This document shows, one piece after another, positions 13,903 to 18,851 of a DNA stretch of 18,851 nucleotides. How positions within the stretch are numbered: the stretch's first letter is position 1; every line of letters starts with the position of its first letter. Source of the DNA: WQUF01 sp031549885 (GTDB lineage: Bacteria > Bacillota > Clostridia > Clostridiales > Clostridiaceae); the NCBI GenBank assembly GCA_031549885.1, contig JAVBPD010000018.1, forward strand, positions 1 to 18,851. Direction: 5' to 3'. The position numbers were made by a program, and so were the translations under genes. Below the pieces are notes generated by a model. The model searched no databases. It was not told the origin of the DNA and was given only the letters and a program-made list of their open reading frames with translations.

Positions 13903-14637
13903 TTATATGTTCCATTCAAGAAGCCTGCTTAAAAAAAGCTCTAATTCTTTTGTTTTAGGTAAGTTAAATATATCTTCACTTTTGCCATACTCAAGTAATT
14001 TACCATTGCACAAAAAACCCACCTTTTCACAAGCATGCCTTGCAAAGCCCATTTCATGTGTAACAATTACAAAGTCTATACCATCCTTCTTTAATTCTTC
14101 TATAACATCTAAAACTCCAGTAGTATATTCTGGATCTAAAGCACTTGTTGGCTCATCTAATAATAAAAGCTTAGGTTTTGCTGCAATAGCTCTTGCTATG
14201 GCAACTCTTTGCTGCTCTCCTCCTGATAATTGAGCTGGCTTTTTTTGTCCATCTAAACTTAAGCCAAATCGTTGAAGAAGTTCAAAAGCTCTAATTTGAG
14301 CTTGATCCTTTTTATACCCATGCACATTTATAAGAGGTATAACAATATTATCAACAGCAGACATATGAGAAAACAATCCCCCCTGTTGAAATACAAATCC
14401 AATGTTTTTTCTATATTTGTGAAGCTGTGCTTCTTTAAATATTATTTCTTCTTCATCTAAAAAAATTTGCCCACCTGTAGGAGTTATTAATCCACCTAAA
14501 ATTCTTAAAAATGTTGATTTGCCTCCTCCAGATGGTCCAATAATAGCCAAGCTATGAAAATCATCACATAAATTTATTCCATTAATAACATAATCTTTTT
14601 GAAATTTTTTTGTAAGTGAATTTATTTTAATGTTCAT
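13903..14637 (-). CDS. Polar amino acid ABC transporter ATP-binding protein
   Basis: A 244-residue cytoplasmic ATPase of the GlnQ/HisP type, which powers import of polar amino acids. All motifs are intact: Walker A GPSGGGKST (34-42), Q-loop Q84 or Q85, signature LSGGEQQR (137-144), Walker B LLLLDEP (157-163), D-loop SALD and switch H194. The length is typical. The ATG at 14637 overlaps the permease gene by 11 bases and has only a weak AGAAGA ribosome site, so it is probably translationally coupled. It is the last gene of the binding protein-permease-ATPase operon and is followed by a terminator. Confidence 0.95.
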   Translation of the reverse strand: MNIKINSLTKKFQKDYVINGINLCDDFHSLAIIGPSGGGKSTFLRILGGLITPTGGQIFLDEEEIIFKEAQLHKYRKNIGFVFQQGGLFSHMSAVDNIVIPLINVHGYKKDQAQIRAFELLQRFGLSLDGQKKPAQLSGGEQQRVAIARAIAAKPKLLLLDEPTSALDPEYTTGVLDVIEELKKDGIDFVIVTHEMGFARHACEKVGFLCNGKLLEYGKSEDIFNLPKTKELELFLSRLLEWNI

Positions 14638-15412
14638 AGTTAAATCTTCTTTCTAGGGATCTACTTGCAAAGGATATTGGCAATGTAAGAATGAGATATA
14701 AAATTCCTAAAAATAAATAACATTCAAAGAGTTTAAAATTTGTTGAACTTATTTCTCTCATAGTTTGAGTAAGCTCAATAAGTGCAATTATAGAAAGCAG
14801 AGAAGAATCTTTAATAATTGATGCAAATTGACCTGTTAAGGCTGGCAATGTCCTTGCTATGAGCTGAGGTAAAATTACAAATTTAAATGCTTGGCTTTTT
14901 GTAAACCCAACTGCTTTTGCTGCTTCTGTTTGAGATGAGCTTATTGAAATCATGCTACCACGAATTATTTCACATATATAAGCTCCTTCAAATATTGATA
15001 AAATTAAAACTCCTGCAACATAGCGATTATCGATTCCCCACGCTGTACCAATTATATAAAAAAATAGATAAATTTGCATTATAAGAGGAGTACCCCTTAT
15101 GAATTTAACATAAACGTCGCATAAATACCTTATAAACAAAATATTAGAACTTTGACCAACGGCACTTATTGATCCAATAACAAGGCTTAAGAAAAGGCTT
15201 GCTATGCTAATAATAATAGTAGTTACAAACCCATCCCAAAGCCTCACTTTAAAATTCAATAAAAAAGAAAAGTCTAAACTTAAACCAATAGCAGAAAAAG
15301 ATAGAAAGAAAATTAATCCTAAAAAAATGCCTACCAGTGAAATATTGAAAATATACTTTATAGGATTTTCTTTAACTCCATTTTTAGCTACAAATATTGA
15401 TAAAATATTCAT
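14627..15412 (-). CDS. Polar amino acid ABC transporter permease
   Basis: A 261-residue inner-membrane permease of the HisM/GlnP family. A cytoplasmic start is followed by about five hydrophobic segments. The EAA loop that docks the ATPase is clear as EAAKAVGFTKSQAFKFVILP (183-202), followed by QLIARTLPALTGQFASIIKDSSLL, typical of the family. One permease gene implies a homodimeric channel. Start: ATG with AGAAGGA upstream, 17 bases after the binding protein stop. The N-terminus is about 30 residues longer than the minimal family members. Confidence 0.93.
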   Translation of the reverse strand: MNILSIFVAKNGVKENPIKYIFNISLVGIFLGLIFFLSFSAIGLSLDFSFLLNFKVRLWDGFVTTIIISIASLFLSLVIGSISAVGQSSNILFIRYLCDVYVKFIRGTPLIMQIYLFFYIIGTAWGIDNRYVAGVLILSIFEGAYICEIIRGSMISISSSQTEAAKAVGFTKSQAFKFVILPQLIARTLPALTGQFASIIKDSSLLSIIALIELTQTMREISSTNFKLFECYLFLGILYLILTLPISFASRSLERRFNYEH

Positions 15413-15429
15413 ATTTATTCCTTCTATTC

Positions 15430-16236
15430 TTAATTTAAATCAAAAAACCATTTAAAACCAAGTTCATCAAAAGCTTTCTTCTCTTTTGATAAATATTTTT
15501 CTGTTAATTTATCAAAACCGCCTTCTTTAGTGTATTTTTCAATAAATTCATTTATTTTATCCAAAAGCTCGGTATTTCCTTTTTTAACAGCAACTCCCCA
15601 TTTATCAACATCCTGAAATGGTATGAATACAGCAGCAGTGGTTTCTAAATTGTTTTGCCAGTCTCTATATATTGTAAGCTGATCGTAAATAAATCCATCT
15701 GCCTTTCCTTGAGAAACTTCTGTAACACATGCACTTTCATCTGCAAGGGATATGATTTCAGCATTTTTAAGGTTATTATTAGCATAGTTAAATCCAGTAG
15801 ATCCTATTTTAACTGCAACCTTTTTTCCTTCTTTATTTAAGTCCTCAACAGATTTTATGTCTGAATTTTTATTTGTTAAAATTGCAAGCATTGCATTTGC
15901 ATAAGGAATCGAAAAATCCACTGTTTTCTGTCTATCCTCAGTAATAGTCATCGAAGAAACCACCATGTCAGCTTTCCTTGTTTCAAGAGAAGGAATTAAC
16001 CCATCCCAAGATATGTTTTCTATTTTAACTTCTCTGCCTATGTACTCTCCAAAAGCTTTAGCAAAATCCACACTAACACCTTCAGGGTTTCCATTTGCAT
16101 CCTTTGTTTCAAATGGAGGATAAGCAAGTTCCATTGCAACTACTAAGGGGCCATTTGAAGACGATTCACTTGTACACGCAGCAAGTACTAAAGACACAAT
16201 AGCCACTAACATAAACACGGTTAAAAACTTTTTCAT
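15430..16236 (-). CDS. Amino acid ABC transporter substrate-binding lipoprotein
   Basis: A 268-residue lipoprotein of solute-binding family 3. The signal ends in a lipobox LAAC with C21 lipidated, so it is tethered outside the membrane and delivers ligand to the permease encoded next. Family marks are MELAYPPFE (35-43), GVSVDFAKAFGE (53-64), SSMTITEDRQKTVDFS (94-109) with R102 expected to hold the ligand carboxylate, and KADGFIYDQ (178-186) with D185 expected to bind the ligand amino group. The specific amino acid cannot be told. Start: ATG with AGGAAAGGG upstream. An extended -10 promoter lies just upstream, overlapping the end of sbcC. Confidence 0.94.
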   Translation of the reverse strand: MKKFLTVFMLVAIVSLVLAACTSESSSNGPLVVAMELAYPPFETKDANGNPEGVSVDFAKAFGEYIGREVKIENISWDGLIPSLETRKADMVVSSMTITEDRQKTVDFSIPYANAMLAILTNKNSDIKSVEDLNKEGKKVAVKIGSTGFNYANNNLKNAEIISLADESACVTEVSQGKADGFIYDQLTIYRDWQNNLETTAAVFIPFQDVDKWGVAVKKGNTELLDKINEFIEKYTKEGGFDKLTEKYLSKEKKAFDELGFKWFFDLN

Positions 16237-16288
16237 AAATTCCCTTTCCTAAAATTTCATTAAAGTTTTCTTAAGAAGTTTATACTTT

Positions 16289-16316
16289 ATTATAGCATAA
16301 CTATATTATCTTTACA
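16289..16316 (-). promoter_or_regulatory. Extended -10 promoter for the amino acid ABC operon
   Basis: The minus strand reads TGCTATAAT (16297-16289), a perfect -10 with the TGn extension. A weak -35 (TGTAAA, 16316-16311) lies 16 bases upstream inside the last codons of sbcC. A perfect 10-bp palindrome TTCTTAAGAA (16268-16277) follows the start-site region and could be an operator or a leader element. Confidence 0.6.
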
Positions 16317-18850
16317 GCGCTACCACGGTCTGTGCTTGCAGGAGTAACCATTATTTTAACAGGCATTCTCTCTTGAATTTCTTTTAAATGGCTAATTATG
16401 CCTATAGTTAAGTTTTTATTTTTTATCTTCTCTAAAGCTTTTAAAACCACTTCTAAGCTATCCTTATCTAACGTTCCAAAGCCTTCATCTAAGAAGAAAA
16501 ATTCTAAGCACATTTTGCCCTTTAATTGAATATGAGAGCTGAGAGCAAGAGCCATTGAAAGAGAAGTTAAAAATAATTCTCCACCTGAAAGGGACCTTAC
16601 CTTTCTTTTTTCCCCTCCATTTAATAAATCTCTTATCATAAATTCTCCTGTTTCATCGATGATAATATTGTACCTAGTGCCTGTAATATTTGAAAGGGTA
16701 TTAGATGCAATGCTTGATATATATTTTAACTGTTTATGTGCCACAAAATCCATTATGCTATTGCCTTTAGTTATTTTCTGTATCTCTTCTACTATATCTT
16801 TTTTCTTGCTTAACATATCTAATTTTGATTTTAATTCTTTTGCTCTTTTTAAATCATCTGATTTAATTTCTATTTCCTTTTTTAATGCACCAGTTTCCTC
16901 TTCAATTTTTGCCTTTAAATGCTCCAATTCTTCTTTCTTTTGATTTAAATCATTCCACTCTTTATTTGTTAAATTAAAATCATCTAATTTTTCATTTAAA
17001 TTCGTTATCTTTTGCTTAAGAGTCTCATGTTTTTTCTTAAATTCCATTATGCTTTTTTCTAAAAATAAAGCATCCTTTTCTTTTATCTCATATTTTTCTA
17101 TATCCTCATCTAAATTAAGCTTAATTAAGTCTTCCTTTAATGATTTTGTTGAAACCTTAAGCAAATCATCCTTCACTAAAATCATAGCCCTTAATTGCTC
17201 TATATAGGATGTTTTTTCTTGTTTTAAAGATTCTAATTTTTTTATCTTATCGTTTAATTCTACATATTCTTTTTCAATTTTTTTAATGGTATTTTTTATC
17301 TCATAAATTCTTTTTTCAAATTCAGCTTTGCTTTCAAACTTTAAATTCAAAACAATATGAGAAAATCTTTTTGAAACTGTTTCTATTTCATCTTTAAACC
17401 TCATAGAAGAAAGCTTTGCTTCATTTATTTTTTCAGTTAATTTATGCTTTTTAGAAATTAAATCATTTAATAAATTTGTTTTATCGATAATTTGTTTTCT
17501 TAAATTTTTATATACTGTCTCTTTTTTTAAAGTGCTTTTTTTAAGCTCTTCAATTAAGTCTGTTTTAAAAAATTCTTTTTCTATTTCATATTCCCTCAAA
17601 ACCCCTTCAAGATCCAATTGATCTTTTTCATTTTGCGTCTCTTTAAAGCTTATTTCATTTAAGATTCCTTTAATTCTGCCACTAGTTTCATGTACATTAG
17701 AATTAATTTTCTCAAACTCTTTTTTTAAATATAAATTTGTATTATTTAAATCTGATCTTTTTTTCTGAAGCTCTATATTTATATTCTTTATATCTTCTAT
17801 TTTATATTGGTCTCTTATAATTCTATTGTTTAATTCTTCTATTGAAATAAAATCCTTTGATAAATCATAAGTTTCTTCTTTTAATTTTAGAAACTCTTCC
17901 TCTAAGGATTTAACTTGAGTTTTATTTACAATAATTGAATCGTCAACATCTTTTAATTTTTTTATTTTCTTATTTAAATCACGGTCATTAAAGCTTAAAT
18001 CCTTTACTTTGGCTAAATTTTCAAATGGGCCATGGCTTTTGCATAGAGGACATTTATTTTCAGATTCTAATATTGGAAGCAATATTTTTATAGCTTCATT
18101 TGTGCTATTTTCTTTTCTTAAATCCTCAAGGAGCTTAATTTGTTTTTCAATCTCATCTTTTTCTAATGAATAATTATGTATAATTTTATTTTTTTCTCCT
18201 GTTTTTTCCTCATTTAAATTCATATGGTTTAAAATTTTATCCCATTTTTCCTTAACTGAATTTAAAAAATTAGCTTCATTAGTCAATGAAACTAAAGATT
18301 CCCTTCCCAATTCTATTTCTTTATCTAAACCAAATATTTCTTTTTCATTTTTTTCTAAACTAACCTTTAAATTACTGCTTTCGTTTTCAAAATTTAAAAG
18401 ATCTTTACATAAATTTTCCTTATTTTCCGTTAAATTTTTTAAATATTTTTTAGATTGTTCTAAATCTTTTAAAAGCCTATTTGCATTTTTTTCTATATCA
18501 GAAGCTTTAATTATTCTATTTAAATAAATTTCAGATATTTCATTTTCCTTTAAAATTAATTCTTTCTCAATTAATTCTTCATTAGTTTTTTGTATTTCAT
18601 CTATGTAAATTTTATTTTTATTCTCTAAATCTTTAAATTCATCTAAGATTTTTTTTAAATTCATATTGAGGTTTTTAAGCTTTTTATTTAGATCCTCTTT
18701 TTCTTCTAAAAGCTCTATATCCTTATTGATGCTTTCTAATTCCTTGTTTAAATTAGGTATATGGTTAATTCTTTTGCTTACTAATTCTTCATAATTTAAA
18801 TTAAAAACAGATAAATTTTCATTTAAATTATTAATTTCATTTTGAAAAGC
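16301..18850 (-). CDS. sbcC: Exonuclease SbcC, C-terminal 849 residues (5' end outside window)
   Basis: The minus-strand frame stays open to the right edge. The ATG at 18664 is internal to a coiled coil, so the gene starts beyond the window and the N-terminal Walker A is missing here only for that reason. Visible are long Lys/Glu/Leu heptad coiled coils on both sides of the zinc hook CPLCKSHG (C-x2-C codons at 18041-18052). The C-terminal ATPase half has signature VRSLSGGELFLTSLSMALALSS-like residues split over 16530-16605, Walker B LEFFFLDEGFGTLD and the switch region IGIISHLKEI. SbcC with SbcD forms a nuclease that opens hairpins and protein-blocked DNA ends. sbcD would be expected just upstream. 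A few bases separate its stop from the downstream ABC operon promoter, with no clear terminator between. Confidence 0.93.
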   Translation of the reverse strand, partial: AFQNEINNLNENLSVFNLNYEELVSKRINHIPNLNKELESINKDIELLEEKEDLNKKLKNLNMNLKKILDEFKDLENKNKIYIDEIQKTNEELIEKELILKENEISEIYLNRIIKASDIEKNANRLLKDLEQSKKYLKNLTENKENLCKDLLNFENESSNLKVSLEKNEKEIFGLDKEIELGRESLVSLTNEANFLNSVKEKWDKILNHMNLNEEKTGEKNKIIHNYSLEKDEIEKQIKLLEDLRKENSTNEAIKILLPILESENKCPLCKSHGPFENLAKVKDLSFNDRDLNKKIKKLKDVDDSIIVNKTQVKSLEEEFLKLKEETYDLSKDFISIEELNNRIIRDQYKIEDIKNINIELQKKRSDLNNTNLYLKKEFEKINSNVHETSGRIKGILNEISFKETQNEKDQLDLEGVLREYEIEKEFFKTDLIEELKKSTLKKETVYKNLRKQIIDKTNLLNDLISKKHKLTEKINEAKLSSMRFKDEIETVSKRFSHIVLNLKFESKAEFEKRIYEIKNTIKKIEKEYVELNDKIKKLESLKQEKTSYIEQLRAMILVKDDLLKVSTKSLKEDLIKLNLDEDIEKYEIKEKDALFLEKSIMEFKKKHETLKQKITNLNEKLDDFNLTNKEWNDLNQKKEELEHLKAKIEEETGALKKEIEIKSDDLKRAKELKSKLDMLSKKKDIVEEIQKITKGNSIMDFVAHKQLKYISSIASNTLSNITGTRYNIIIDETGEFMIRDLLNGGEKRKVRSLSGGELFLTSLSMALALSSHIQLKGKMCLEFFFLDEGFGTLDKDSLEVVLKALEKIKNKNLTIGIISHLKEIQERMPVKIMVTPASTDRGSAVKII

Positions 18851-18851
18851 T

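Noticed and set aside
16301..18664. ATG at 18664 as the start of SbcC
   Set aside because: The same frame continues as coiled coil to the window edge, and no ribosome site precedes this ATG.

Overview
The window is AT-rich DNA with clostridial gene content: a GerW/YtfJ-family sporulation protein with its DUF2953 partner, low-GC codon use, AGGAGG-type ribosome sites and several TTG starts. I read it as a chromosomal segment of a Clostridium sensu stricto-like Firmicute. The species cannot be told from the sequence.

Layout, left to right. The left edge (1-657, +) holds the end of a ParB/KorB-like helix-turn-helix protein cut by the window. A 404-base gene-free stretch follows. Next come three minus-strand genes: a CsoR/FrmR-type regulator lacking all three usual metal ligands (3127-3402), an RlmD-type RNA uracil methyltransferase (1718-3076) and a CDP-alcohol phosphatidyltransferase (1062-1607). 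A small lipoprotein (3580-4071, +) runs divergently from the regulator. A minus-strand sporulation cluster follows: DUF2953/ytfI, ytfJ (gerW), then a prepilin peptidase.

The middle holds two tandem secreted family I.5-type lipases, each with its own terminator. The downstream-transcribed copy (6003-7247) has an intact Ser-Asp-His triad and zinc site. The other copy (7442-8680) keeps the zinc ligands and the Asp, but the nucleophile Ser is Asn and the catalytic His is Gln. It is a secreted pseudo-lipase. On the plus strand a DUF4234 protein, a DUF2752 protein and rpiB form a tight run. This run converges on an F420-0:glutamate ligase (CofE)-like protein.

The right half, all minus strand, contains a 693-residue secreted Ser/Thr/Asn-rich protein. 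It has about 42 hexapeptide repeats encoded by 18-bp units, duplicated modules on both sides of the repeats, and an LPTTG motif with almost nothing after it. Further right are a complete polar amino acid ABC importer (binding lipoprotein, permease, ATPase) and the C-terminal part of SbcC with its zinc hook.

The most unusual content is the active/inactive lipase pair, the repeat protein with its truncated sorting signal and a 21-bp tandem repeat in its upstream region, and the ligand-less CsoR homologue. I see no CRISPR array, tRNA, rRNA, intact transposon or obvious defence system.
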